Of a DNA stretch of 64,000 bases, positions 52,031 through 64,000 are shown one piece after another (position 1 is the stretch's first letter; each line of letters starts with the position of its first letter). Source of the stretch: Cerrena zonata (lineage: Eukaryota; Basidiomycota; Agaricomycetes; Polyporales; Cerrenaceae); assembly GCA_038087015.1 (NCBI GenBank), contig JASBNA010000006.1:930001-994000 (forward strand), written 5' to 3'. Made by a program: the position numbers and the translations under genes. The notes beneath the pieces were generated by a model. It had not been told where the DNA came from. It made no database searches and worked only from the letters and a program-made list of their open reading frames with translations.

Positions 52031-55000
52031 TGCTATTTCTGGACAACAAAGTAAGCATGATTGGTCATTTTTGGATTGGCATCAACATACTGAAATTGTT
52101 ACGGAGCACTTTTCGCACATAGGATCTTATGACTGAGCGGGAATCCATTGGTGCTGAATATATGATAGTGAGATTTTATGTTTTGTGAGAAAATGAGAAC
52201 ATATTGTACCCAAGGTGGAAAATATCACACTGGTACTACAATGTCCAGTTCTGACCTATATTTATATCTGCTTTCACTATCTCAGAAACCTGACTTTGAG
52301 AGCTTGAGGCGGCACTTCATAACATTTGAAAAAAAAAAGACTTAAATCTGAGATTTATTGGCACTTTGAAATGTTTCACATTCACTCGCCGCTGATTTTG
52401 TGTCATATGTCAAGCTGAGACATTACGTATAGAGCTAGCTTGGACTCCGAGATTGCCCAATAAGTTAGGAGATAATGAACACAGCTGCAGTAGTCATCAC
52501 ATCCATACTTGTATATTACACCATATGTTTTCTACCCGCTGCTAGTCTCAGCTGGGAAAAATAGAAAGAGGTCAGTCTTACCGGTTAGTGAGCCCAATAC
52601 TAGGACTGTCGCAACCAGAGTGATCAACGGGATAAAGCACAAAGTCGCGTTTAGCGCTTATTTGAAGTGGGACTCGGGTTAGGTTAGTCTTGGCATAGCC
52701 ACAGCAACATTCCGCAGACGCAAGTACGCTGCGCGTCCAATGTCCATTCTGCATTGTTCAATGTCTCTATTTTTGTATCCCTGATATTTGCCGAATCTCA
52801 TACTTGTCTAATATCCCAAGTCAACCCTTTTGGGGTTACAACAGTTATCGGATAAGCTCTGCAAACGTTCTCGCAATTCGGAGTCCTCATTTATAGGTAG
52901 TGGTACCAACTGTCATGACATTCCAGGATCTATCTCTGCTGTCAGACTCTGTGTTTCTAGTGGAATGAGAACTAGCCTGGCATGCCGCAGCACCTGGAAA
53001 ATTGGTGTGAACAGAATGACAAAAAACATGGGAACACGCATCGGAGACTTTGCATTACATACTCGCATATGTAGCTTCACAATAACTTGACTAGTGAGTG
53101 GAACCATCACATACAATACACATTTGCTGATCGCCTAGTAGTGCAATATATATATTCGCACTAGTAACAGTGACTCATCGGCAAGGCAAATGACTTCGAG
53201 TATGATGCATTACTCGACACAGTACCATATGTGAGGACTCAGAACACCGTCTTTGTTTTGTGTTTCAACCCAACATACCCGCTAACCTCTGCCAGACCAC
53301 TTGGTCGAGTATCTAGGACTCCAACTCGACCAGATAACCCTCTCATAGTGCCCCATTCACACTAGACTTTCAGTGGTAACCACATCCTGAGCTCCGATCT
53401 GTATCTGTACAGTACAGCCATGCATGTAACAAGGGCAAGATATCGAATTAACTGATACGCATTTATCATCCCCCTATTTTCGTGAATGTCATTATTCGGT
53501 CCGCTTTCTTGCTTTCACGTCATGCCATGGCTGACTTTGCCTTTGTTGAGCATTATTGACGGAGCAAAGTCTCCGTGTTTTGAATGGAGACAACGGAAGC
53601 TTGCAGGCAAAGAAAGGTAAGAAAGGAGACTGGCTGAATGGTCATTATTTCCGAATCACTTCCTCGTTCTGATCATCCTCGTTCTGTCATTGTGGTTGAC
53701 GGCCCAACTCATTCATCATCTCGCTCAATTACTAGGGAACAAATTATTTTCTCCCCTTCGGAATACTCAACATTCCTCTCGCGGTTCCTTGAAAAGATAC
53801 TGGGTTTGCATTGGAGTCTCCTCTTTCACTGAAGACATGTATTTGGATTTTTTTAGCATTTTGGTACACATCGACTCAGTCGTTACAGATTCCACCATTC
53901 ATTGAGCACACTTACTTTTCATCGGGATCGGCTTCTTTTTGTTTCCCAACTGCTGGTTAGTCATTTCTCACCCCAAAATAACCTCCTCATCTTATCCGAC
54001 TCCGGCCTATGCGCTAGGACCTTCAAGTCTACGAGTATGGTCGCATTTCCACCTATTACTGATCTTCAGTTTGTATCTATGCATGTAAACCTTGATATAT
54101 TGCAGCTAATCTTGTATTTATGAATAATAGCTATAGACACTAGAACATCGTGGTATCAATATTCGTAAATTTGACTGCGAGTGGTTTCGTGTGCGTGAAG
54201 CTCCAGAATGTCACTCCAGCAACACATGGTGTGTGTGTCACAAAGATAAACAACAGAGTGGCGACACATGTAGGGGATATTCTGTTAGCTGAGAAGGAAT
54301 CCCAACTCGATTCTAACAGAAAATGGACAGACGATCGTGCATGAGGCCAAGTTATTTGGAGCTGATTTTATATGTACCTTTGAGAACACAGCATACGCGT
54401 TATTATCCCTCGTAGCACCCGCTTTCTTCACTAACTTGTCGACTCAAGACGGGACATTCGAAAGCGAGACTCGGAGTAAGCGTAGTTCAAAATATTGGGT
54501 ATTAGCAATGAGATGGTGTTGAGTGCTGAAGAGTGCGTGTGTCACAGAATGACATGGATAGAGGGAGGGGATAGGAAATGGACAGGAAAACGAGGAAATA
54601 CAGAGAAGGGCGTAGAGCGAGCTCAATAAAGTTGGAGAAAGGATAGACAAGTCAATTGGCGCTCAGATCATTGGCTGCGACCTTTGCTTTCGAGTTCGGA
54701 CATCAACATGGGTTGAAACCTGTCTGTCTTGATCTCAACCATCAATACATATTCCCTCCGAGTCCGCTCTATTACTCCTATACTCATCTCATACATGTGT
54801 ATCTATATAATAATATATGCTTCTTCTCTGTGGTATTATGACTCGGGACAATAGGTGTGCCAGTATCGGTTGGTAGTTATATGCACACTCTGACCTTTTG
54901 CTCGGAAAGTCACTTTGTGAGAGCTTGGTGTACATCCCTCCAAAGCGGACGAAAACGAAACTCGGCAATGAACATCAATGAATCAAATCATCAACGTATG

Positions 55001-57082
55001 GTCACTAACTTCACTGCGACCCTTTCAAGTCTGCCATGGCTTTACTGATTTCATTCTTGCCTCGCGATCATTGATACAATCAAGTCCTACAGCTCTCCAA
55101 GCGAATTCTTACCGTACCTGGGCAAACATCTGCTAGATCGATGACGCTGCTAGTATCCGAGGATGTCTAGCTTCGACACTCCCTGTGACATTTAACTTGG
55201 GATATAGAACTCGAGGAATATTTCATTAGTGTTCATTCTCTATAGTGAGTCCTTCACGTTGCTACCTATCATTAACTCTCTGTTGTCACTCTCTAATGTT
55301 TCTATGATAATACTAATACCATATCATCTTGATACTATAGTTTCCGATCTTTCCCTTAACGTTAGCATGTCACTGCAAATTGAATGCCAGTCGACGAAAT
55401 GGGGTACGGTCACTTTACGTTGCCGATCTGTATTAGTGATTTGCTAACGCACCGTATCATATTCAGTCTCCTACCTCGTCCCATTCAGCTCGGCAGCTGG
55501 ATACTGAATGGCTCGGAGATGTACTCATGCGTACGGTCGGCGAGCACAACAATATGCTCAGGCTTGAAGTCGTACAACCCTCCAACCGGTGTCCAAGACC
55601 TGTCAGTTTTCTGATTATGTTTTCGTCTCGAAGAGTCGAGATGTCCTGTTCATCAAATATCACGTACGTTCCCATTTATCATCCGTTTGTCATGAATGCT
55701 TCGGAACGAAGTATAGCGACGTCAACCACCAGATTTCAGGAACCTCACTATTGTCAGTCCATTCCTTGGCTTTCCCTCGACTATCTTCTCTATACAGAAC
55801 TAAACTCCGCGTTGCATGTGTGTAGACACAATCACTACGAGACGTCATCACCTATACTCTGATGGGCAGCGGGTATACTAGGGCGGGTTCTCAAAACACC
55901 TGAGGAATCCTTGTCGCTATTAGGTCATTTGTGACTTCGTTGTATATGCCATGAGCTCGTCTCCTCCCATATGCGTTCCACACGGCTACCGTTCATCGGA
56001 TAGTGTGCATCGACTCGAGCAAGTATGCTGCCGTCTAACAATGTTACATATCACATGCAATCTGTGCAATGAGAACTCGATTTTTCGGGTCGTTGCTCGA
56101 CTCACGAGACAGGGGACATGTTAACATGTCTCCCATATCTTACGACTCAAACCTGTTCTTCCCGCTGAGTCGCTTCGTTGACTCGCATACTGCACTCACA
56201 GCAGAAACCTTTTCCAACTGACACACACCCTGTGTCGTGCATTTGCATCCTTTCGTTCTCGCCGCTTGCAAATGCTGACAACGTCTCATTGATCGGAACT
56301 GTGTGTAGCCACAGTGTCGTAATTCCGCACAGTTGCGACTGATGAGTCTGCTTTCAGACGGAGCTCGTTTCTCATTCATGGAGCTCTTCTCGCTAGCGTG
56401 GAGAGGGGGAAACGATAAGTACACGAACTACAAGGCTGGATTTCTCTATGCCGCTGTGTGCATGTATCCGACTGTGTTCACGGCGAAGGCATAACCTACT
56501 CATTCTTGGAACCCTCAGGTATCGCTGGTCACAGGCACCCTCTAAGCGAGTCGCAATGGTAGAGATCTCAGATGGTTGTATGACGTCGCTTCAAACGCGT
56601 GACATTCAACGTTTAAATTTGTTTGTTCCCGTTGTGTGTGGAGTACCTAATGATCGTTAAAGTCGATCCTGCTACGGCCGCCAGGTCTCGATCCGAAATG
56701 CTATGCCAAGCTGGGTGCAATTTCGGTGAAGAGGCGATCGGTGGTCTCGTAGTGTTTCGTGATTATTGACAGGTAATCACGGTGTTTGAAGGGTAGTTTG
56801 TTTGGCGAATAATATGGGCGTTGGAGACGATGTGAGTCTTTGTCTACGAAATACGGACACTGAGTCGGATGCTAACATGGTCTAATCCCCCAGAATTTCG
56901 CTGCTACTCTCGCTTGGCTGAAAGTGTGTTCGGTTCGAAAACTAAACTTGGTGCCCTGGTTCCAGGGAAAATGCTCATCCAATTGACTGTCAAGATCTCT
57001 TCCGTTGGTTTCGACGCACGTCGTTAGTAATGCAAGGTGGGTAGTCGAGTCGTTCTATTTTCGATCCTGCTTACATCGTAGA

Positions 57083-57333
57083 ACTCGGTCGATGCAGCCC
57101 GTCAATACCTCTTTGAGACTCACTCTGTGAAAGGATTGTACCGAGATAGCGCCTCTCGTAACCTATCCGCTCTTGACTCACGACGGAAAGACTTCATACC
57201 GGATGTCAGGGCGTCGCACTACATGATACGACAATTTGAGCATTACTCGAGGCAAAATGGAAGGGGAGGCCGCACTCATGCCGAGTTGAATCCAGCACGT
57301 CCAAGATCGTTCGCAGTGAATGCTTTGGTTTGG
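57083..57333 (+). pseudogene. Coding-like fragment, unknown family
   Basis: An open frame reads SVDAARQYLFETHSVKGLYR, DSASRNLSALDSRRKDFIPD, VRASHYMIRQFEHYSRQNGR and RSFAVNALVW, then meets GGTACGTA, a possible donor. The residue mix is plausible for protein. No neighbouring exon could be joined to it, so it is treated as a relic. Confidence 0.3.
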
Positions 57334-59330
57334 TACGTATACGAGATAATTTTTTTTCACCAAATATAATACTCCTATACTCATGCCTCCGACAGGATCT
57401 CATATCGACAACGAGTGAGTGGTCTGAGATCCAACAATTCCAATAAAAAATATTAAATATTACATATGTTGGTATTTACGAGCATAAGGTCGGGATCTCA
57501 GCTCGTTTTCGACTTGGGACCCGTTCGGATATCGAAAGCGAGGAGTGGAGGTACGGAATAACGAGATCGATATGTCTCCCCATCATGTTTCGAGTTGACA
57601 GGCTTGTTTCTCAGAAATTATGGTCCAACCAAGACAGCAGCAAATGCGAGATATCTCCGATAGAGAAGTAGGGCCAAGAGGCAGAAACGATCGCAACCAT
57701 TTTCGGTTGGGGTTGAAGGTGCGGCTGCCGATGCGACTTGCATCCTATAGCCTTGCGATTGCGACGGTGAGAATTGTATTGGAGTTGCCTAGCCCGGTTG
57801 GTGATTAGACCTTGTCTTTCATATGCCGTCTAGCTCCTAGTAATGGTCACGAATAATCGAGCTTGCGGTGCGACCACATTGACCGTCTGTGACCTATGGC
57901 GATGTTTGTCGGGATTCAATATTCAATATTCAGGACTCGACGTCCACGCACAGGCCGAACACGGCGATCCCAACGATCTTGCTATTGGAAGGCAGGGTTC
58001 CTATTTTCCGTGTGAGACTCGACTAGGCTACATACTTCTCTGCCAGTTCGCGGCCGCCTTGCATTCCACTCCAAACGAAAAATAATCTCGACAATCTCAA
58101 CATTCCCATCTCTCGGTATGTGATCGGCGAGCAACCACATCGCTTGGCTAACCTACTTACGACATGGATCCACGGACACTCCGATCGGCTTGCACTGACG
58201 GCGACGAGTACGTTTCGAGGGACCATCGTGTGTCAATATCGCCAGACATTGAGTAGTTGATTGGGGGTCTCAAGTTGTGGCGTTGGCATTTACGTTTTCG
58301 GTCGGATGTGAAACGGGGTACGAGACGTGAGTGGTACGCGGATGGGCAGGTCGAAGATAAAAGGGAGGAGGGATGGTGGAGATGAGGGCATTGCTACTTT
58401 GTTTCGCTTCTTCACTCTTTGCTTTATTCTATGGGTATATATGGTGAGTGTATCCAAATCTTTCAACGACTCGTCCTGACGACGGTATAGGTTTCGGAGA
58501 TGGCGTTTGTGTCGAGGGCTGACTCGACCCTCTACTACTAGTGGCGTCGCTTCGTTCTTGTCCATGAATTCAATAGCATACAATCGTCCGACGTTGTATA
58601 TGCTGCTTTTTCATCCATTCACGCGGTTTTCTGTCTTTCAACATGGGTATCAAAACCATTCTATTCATTTTGGGTCCTGGAGTGATAAGAACAGGTAACT
58701 ACAGTAGATATATAATCGACCTGGTTACGTCGTATCGGCGTCGTCGATGTAACTCGGGATGTAGAGGCAATCTGTATGAGGGTACGGATATGAGGTTGCC
58801 GTGTCGACGTTCGATGTCGACGGTGCCGGTCAATGCTGATGCGGACAGCATCGTTGCTGCATATCGCGTCGGGCGAGCTAGAGAGGTTGTCTGCGAGATG
58901 GGGAAACGACCGACGAAGGAGGCTTGTATCATGTATTGCGAAGGAAAAGAACTCACCGATTCTCGAGGCGTCCAACTACCCATTCCCTAACATTTACGGT
59001 TTGGTCTACATGTATGCAGATCTACGGCATCGAGCGTTGATGATACCAGTATCTGATCAACACCTATGAGGTATCCGCAGCGCAGACGAGTATGTTGAGA
59101 GCGCAAGAGAGTGGGCGTCGAGAAGAAAGAGGTCGCCGAAGAAAAGGATATTTTTAGTGCAGCAAGCAGTATCGGGAGGACACGCCGGGTGGAGGCTTCT
59201 TCAAGTTGCTCAAGGGAGAGAGCAAGAAAGGTGGTTGTCACAGAAGCCCCTTGACTTTGTGGTGGCAGTGAAGGTCAGGGGACGATTTGGTGCGCGAGAT
59301 CGTCAGGCAGGACGGAGCGAAGGCCGATGG

Positions 59331-59396
59331 CAGGGCAGGAGAGAGAAGAGGAGAGAGAACAAGAGAGGGAGAGGAGATAGTCTGAGAGAGAGAGAA
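59331..59396 (+). repeat. GA-rich simple-sequence tract
   Basis: Almost pure A/G (GAGAGA runs) immediately before the start of duplicated block copy 2. It is absent before copy 1, so it marks the copy-2 side of the junction. Confidence 0.6.
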
Positions 59397-59649
59397 TGCG
59401 CTCGCCCAGCCACCGTCGTGACGCGTAACACCACAGGCTCGCCGTGACTCTGGCTTGATTCCGGCTCCGAGCGTCTTTACTTTCCTCCACCAACTACCAA
59501 GTGGCCCATTGTCCGCAACAAGGTCATCGCCCGTGCTTGGACCCTCGCCACAGATCCTGATCTTGACAACCTCACATCTTCTCTTTATCGCTCAAACTAC
59601 CACCCAACTACCACTCAACTACCACCCAACTACATCCACCAATCATCCC

Positions 59650-62099
59650 ATGCTATCGACACCGACGCCTCCTGCAGGAAGTCGAGCCATCGCAGCCAAC
59701 GCTTTCCGCAAAGCCGGTCTCATGGATAGCGACACTCGCATGCGCGACGCGACTCACGATGGGCGCAAGGGAGCAAAGTCCCACAGACCCCGTCCCAGCA
59801 GGCCTCGAGCCATCAACGCCATCCTCGGCAAAGACCAACCGTCTTCGTCCAACAGAGATCCAAGGGTAAATAGACTGTCTCCTCGCATTCACCGTTCTCT
59901 TTTCACAGCAGCTCTTGTCTGAATGTATCACCATCGCTTACACTGTTATTTTCCCTCGCCCCTCGTCTCCGCCACTCAGGTTATTGCACGTCTCGCTGCA
60001 AGTGCTGCAAGTGAGGGCCTCTCGATTCGTGGTGCTTCGAAAGCAGCATCGGCGGGGGCGGGGGTTCGTGCTAGCAGACGAGCCGAGGCCTTGAGGGCTT
60101 CCACAGAGGCCCGCCAACCGCAAATGGTCAAACTCTGGCAACAATTTGTCGAACGGAGATGGAACAAGGAAGCTGGTTTCGTCGATCTCTCGGTGGGTAC
60201 ACTCGTCTTTGACTTACTCATCCCTCTGACTCGAGTTTGCCGCATAGAATACGGCTTCGGACGCTTTTCTTAGAGAGAATAGAATGACGCCCATTGGTTC
60301 CGGAGCGTCATCGAGAGAATCTGCTGTAATCTTCAAAATCATCTCCCAACTCCAACCTGTGGTAAGTGTCTCACCCATGTTATCAGTCTATACCATCTAT
60401 TGTATCGAGGGGGCTGGTCTATGCTCAATCGGAATGCCGTTCCGTGTAGTGGCCTATGGTGGGTGAGGCGCATCCGATCGGCGTTTTGCGGTCTGTCAAG
60501 TCTTGCATATCAGTGGGCGGGCAAACGGCGTTCGAATTAATCTGTCACTTTGAAAATACCGTTTTACAATCTATAACCTCAACTGACCATCGTTACCTCA
60601 GCCTCAAACGCTTTCTTTGGCAAACAACAAGATCCCAACTGGGCATTCTCTGTCTACCCTTTCACACTACCTCCCGGATCTCCAGAACCTCTCTATCGAG
60701 GGAAATGGGCTGAAGACATGGAGGGACCTTGATTGTATTGCAGGGCGGAGAACCAAGTTAACAAAGCTTCGTGAACTGATCCTGACTGGCAACCCGATCC
60801 GCGACATGGAATACAAGAACGGCCGGGGTGATCGCTACAAGAGGTCAGCGATCAAATAACAATGTCAAGAGAAGTCTGAGTACTGAATATTTGCGTTAGT
60901 GAAATGGCTCGTCGGTTCCCCTCGCTAGAAATGCTCGATCAGGAACCCATCCAAAAGATCACATTCGATGTGCAGCCGGCAGAATCGTCGTCGAAACCGA
61001 TAGCGCAGTCGGAAACCCCTACGACATTCCCGAACGATATGGGTTCATCATTTGTGACTGGTGTGCCCGGTAACGTCGTGAGCGACTTCCTGATGCGGTG
61101 AGTCATGTTTGTGCGGTCTGCATCACTCAGCTGACGATCGTTTTCGATGCAGGTTCTTCCCTCTGTTCGATAATCAACGGTTAGCACTCGTAGATGCGTA
61201 CCATCCGTCGGCAACATTCTCGTTTTCTGCAAATACGAGCATCCCCTCCAAGGCACGGCTGTCAGGATATCATGTCTCAAAGGAGATGCCCAATCAGAAG
61301 AAACTGGAATGGCAGCCGTGGCTAAACGGAGGGATCTATGGTTCACGAAATCTCTCTAGAATATCGCAGAGTAATATGGATAAAGTTGCAAAGAGTCTGC
61401 ATATCGGGAATGACAACATCATCCAAGCGTTTACGGACCTACCGAAGACGCTGCACGATATCGTGGGCTCACCAGACAAGTTCTGCATCGATGCTTGGCC
61501 TGTCGTTCACGGAGATACGACGAATTTGTTTATCTCGTTACATGGCCAGTTTACCGAACGTCAGTAGTCTCTTCACTCTAAGCCTGATTCTTGCTCACGA
61601 TTGACTACTTCTGATCGATCAGTGCCATCAGAGGGTATTAGGTCGTTCGACCGATCCTTCGTACTAGCCCCCGCGCCAGAAGGGTCTCGGTAAGTGTTTG
61701 GTGTCTTCACACGAAATGTCTTTGTGTTTTTCAACTCCCCCAATACTGATTCTTCTCGCTTACCGTGCTCTCAGGGCGAAGCAAAACGGATGGAATGTGA
61801 TGATTCTCTCGGATCAGTTCACCGTTCGAGCGTACTCCAGTCACGATGCGTGGAAGCCCGGACCGATGAAGGTGCAAGCAGATGAGAAGGCTGCTTCTGG
61901 ACCCAAATCGTTATCCTCGTGGTTATCATCCCTCAGTCCTCAACTTCAAGCCCAACTGCAAGAGGCAGTCGCGTCTATCGTGAGTACAAGTCTTCCTATA
62001 TTGATTTATCTCCGTTGGTGCCGTCTCGCTTGCGGGCGGGTACATCAACTTGTGGACGGGTGCATGTACATAGACGCAGGGACGGAATATATTTTTTGA
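59650..62099 (+). CDS. Mex67/NXF1-like, copy 2, lacking TAP-C domain
   Basis: Exons 59650-59865, 59980-60192, 60248-60361, 60602-60843, 60900-61097, 61153-61559, 61623-61689 and 61775 onward; the frame is intact throughout. Protein features match copy 1, with few amino-acid changes: for example SEAPTTF to SETPTTF, IPFKARL to IPSKARL, and CVSA-type synonymous differences. Like copy 1 it ends after LQAQLQEAVASI plus 39 read-through residues at 62099 and has no TAP-C region in the remaining window. Intron 3 is only 240 nt. Because both copies share the same missing end, truncation came before the duplication, or one copy was converted by the other. A full-length gene may exist elsewhere. Confidence 0.85.
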
Positions 62100-64000
62100 T
62101 ACGATCTCGATAGTCCGGGGAGAATTCGAGTCGTTGCCTACTTGTCTATGGAACAGAGGGTACTTGTCTAGGGAATAGAGTATCTAGGGTATAGAGTATC
62201 CAGGGAGTAGAGTATCCAAGGTACAGCAGACACTGGGTCAGAGTACACCGCAGAGGAACATGTTCAGGCCCAAAAATATATTCGTCTACTCTATTCTACA
62301 CACTGAGACACAGGTCTCTTGAAAACATCACAGGACAAGTCGAAGAGTGATACAACGGCGAGTCGCGAGCACTCGTTCATAATCTACGAACGAGACCAGC
62401 ACACGGAAAACGGAGGGATTGGGGCAACCACAAGTCGTCGAGAGCAGACACCCGGCGACTGACTAGCAATTCTGGATGGTCGTCCTTAAGAGCGACTTGT
62501 CAAACAGTCTCCCGAGCGTAGACGGCAGTGCTAGTAGTGAGGGAAGAACTCAAAGAAAAAGGTAGGAAAGTAACAGATGTCGAGGGAATCCCGGCTGCTT
62601 GAGACTCGCACTTTGTCTGCCTGAAGAAAGGATACAAGTCTATTCGTTTGGGGCTGTCGTTGGCGATATTCACAGCGAGGATGCCAGAACATCGCAATAC
62701 ACAGCGAGAGTCCCAAGTCCCCCACCGTTGGATGTTGACACGCCCAAAACCGATCGCTCGGAAATGTCATTATGAGATCATTCATAGATGAAAACGAAGA
62801 TATGACATTTATTGAAAACCGCAAAAAAGACACGGGCGGAGGCGTGATGATGGAGAGTGAGTGTCGAAACCAGATGAGAGGCATAGACACAGGCATAGGC
62901 GTCGCCGTCGCCATCGACAAAGCGACAAGTCGGAACTACATTCCACAAAATAAAGAAAATCCCAGTCCGCGGGATTTGCTAAAGTACACATTTGGCAGTA
63001 AACGAGAGTCGAAACCAGATGCTAGCTGTCCACAGATATAGCGTTGCAAGTCTGAGGGCCTGGAATCGATCGAGATCGAGATGTACGAGGACATATTTAG
63101 AAGACCACTGCGAGACCCCACCATCGGATGGTATGGATTGTACCGGGAAGATCCCATTCTTTTGGGGAACAGCAGCAAAGACAGTAGATTGAGGGCATCA
63201 ACGGAAGAGGAGAGAAGTAGGACAGCTCCGAGAGAGTCGGTGGCTTGCGAGGATAAAATGATCGTGTCATATAGTGACCAAATCACGAACATAGCACTCG
63301 CGGTGGGAATTCCTGGACCAGCCGTCAGACGTTGACACAGCACGGACCAACCACCCTGCAAAAATACCATGAGATCGACCTGGACACAGCGCTGGGACAA
63401 ATGAAACAACATACCAAACAATCCCTCTTCCATAGAATCCATCTCACGACACTGCCACACGTTCACTGCAGTAATCGTTGACGAGCCGTTGACCGTCGAC
63501 ATAGACACAGGCATAGACGTCGTCGCCGCTATCTCAGATAACCATCCATAAACACAAACAGTGGCACATTTATTGAGATCGATCGGAATGGAGGAGAGAA
63601 AATGCAATGGTCCCACAAAAGTCCACCGCTGGACATGGCGGATGGCAATGAAACCATTAATTTGATTGTGTCAGAGGGCGTAGCGCTGATGGCGACACTA
63701 GAAGATAATGGGCGGAAGACGAGGGGAAGTAGAATGACTGAGAGAGTTTTGAATAAAACGGTCAGTTCGAATTCGGGAAATAGACATGTAATTAACATAA
63801 CTCACAAATAGAGCGGGGCTTGAACACAAATTGACGAGCCCCAGAAGCCCCGCTACTAGCCGTCTACTCGATCAGCAGTCAAGTGAACGACCCGGACGTT
63901 GAGATCACCAGTCGATCACTTCAGAACGATACATTAGGTCGATCGTAAATGGACAACAATAGACAGACGTACCGAGTGGTCCCTCATTCCGAGAACATCC
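62100..64000. other. Non-coding downstream part of duplicated block, copy 2
   Basis: Looks base-for-base the same as 48101-50001, including the 16-bp array (62169-62225) and the hairpin (63812-63854). No recognised gene. Confidence 0.5.

Larger units (their letters stand above)
50002..59406. other. 9.4-kb gene-poor spacer between the duplicated blocks
   Basis: All frames are under about 112 codons and none carries a recognisable family signature. Two stretches look locally protein-like (about 51690-52030 on minus and 57083-57333 on plus) and are listed separately. The remainder is AT-moderate sequence with many stops, consistent with decayed mobile or duplicated DNA. No reverse transcriptase, integrase, transposase, LTR pair, pheromone-receptor helices or CaaX pheromone was found. 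Confidence 0.5.
59407..64000 (+). repeat. Duplicated block, copy 2 (runs off the window)
   Basis: Homology with copy 1 begins at CAGCCACCGTC (59407, matching 45003). It is still in progress at base 64000, which corresponds to 50001. Alignment is colinear and in the same orientation. Confidence 0.9.

Noticed and set aside
56140..56424. Cys-rich minus-strand frame resembling a zinc finger
   Set aside because: Cys/His spacing fits no known finger and there are no flanking exons.
50002..59406. Mating-type B locus (pheromone receptors and CaaX pheromones)
   Set aside because: No seven-helix receptor frame and no short frame ending in a convincing CaaX box was seen.

Overview
This is nuclear DNA of a filamentous fungus, most likely an Agaricomycete basidiomycete. 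Genes are dense and cut by many 45-65 nt GT-AG introns, including micro-exons of 12, 18 and 21 nt. Recognisable products are Arp3, a mitochondrial IF-3, SelO, a cytochrome b5/acyl-CoA dehydrogenase fusion, a Yor1-type ABC transporter, cyclin B, Dbp6, Vps39 and Mex67. The species cannot be told from the sequence.

Layout. From 1 to 8.8 kb: a PPR-like mitochondrial protein (+), mitochondrial IF-3 (-), Arp3 (+) and SelO (-). From 8.8 to 12 kb: a 759-bp element with ~57-bp terminal inverted repeats and a TA target duplication, a GNAT acetyltransferase (+) and an intron-containing tRNA-His-like gene (-). From 12 to 28 kb: the b5/acyl-CoA dehydrogenase fusion (+), the full-length ABCC transporter (-), a purine-rich 3' flank, cyclin B (-) and the DEAD-box helicase Dbp6 (-). 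From 28 to 45 kb: an MDR reductase (+), a weak hypothetical exon (-), a small hydrophobic secreted protein (+), a secreted endonuclease/exonuclease/phosphatase-family protein (-) with a decayed tandem copy behind it, a Cys-rich LysM protein (+), Vps39 (-) and an AT-hook plus Myb/SANT protein (-).

From 45 to 64 kb: two near-identical ~4.6-5 kb blocks (45003-50001 and 59407-64000+), each carrying an mRNA-export factor Mex67 gene that lacks the C-terminal TAP-C (UBA-like) domain. They flank a 9.4-kb gene-poor spacer, and the layout fits a ~14.4-kb tandem duplication running past the window edge. The copies differ by about 3% up to ~47.61/61.61 kb and look identical from there on.

The genes are mostly unrelated housekeeping functions: mitochondrial translation, actin nucleation (Arp2/3), vacuolar fusion (HOPS), cell cycle, ribosome biogenesis and mRNA export. 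I see no metabolic cluster. A recurring oddity is single-base reading-frame breaks, mostly in short homopolymers: four in SelO and one each in the ABC transporter, cyclin B and Vps39. This pattern points to sequencing or assembly indels at least as much as to pseudogenes. The most noteworthy structures are the truncated Mex67 duplication with its sharp identity boundary and the TIR element.
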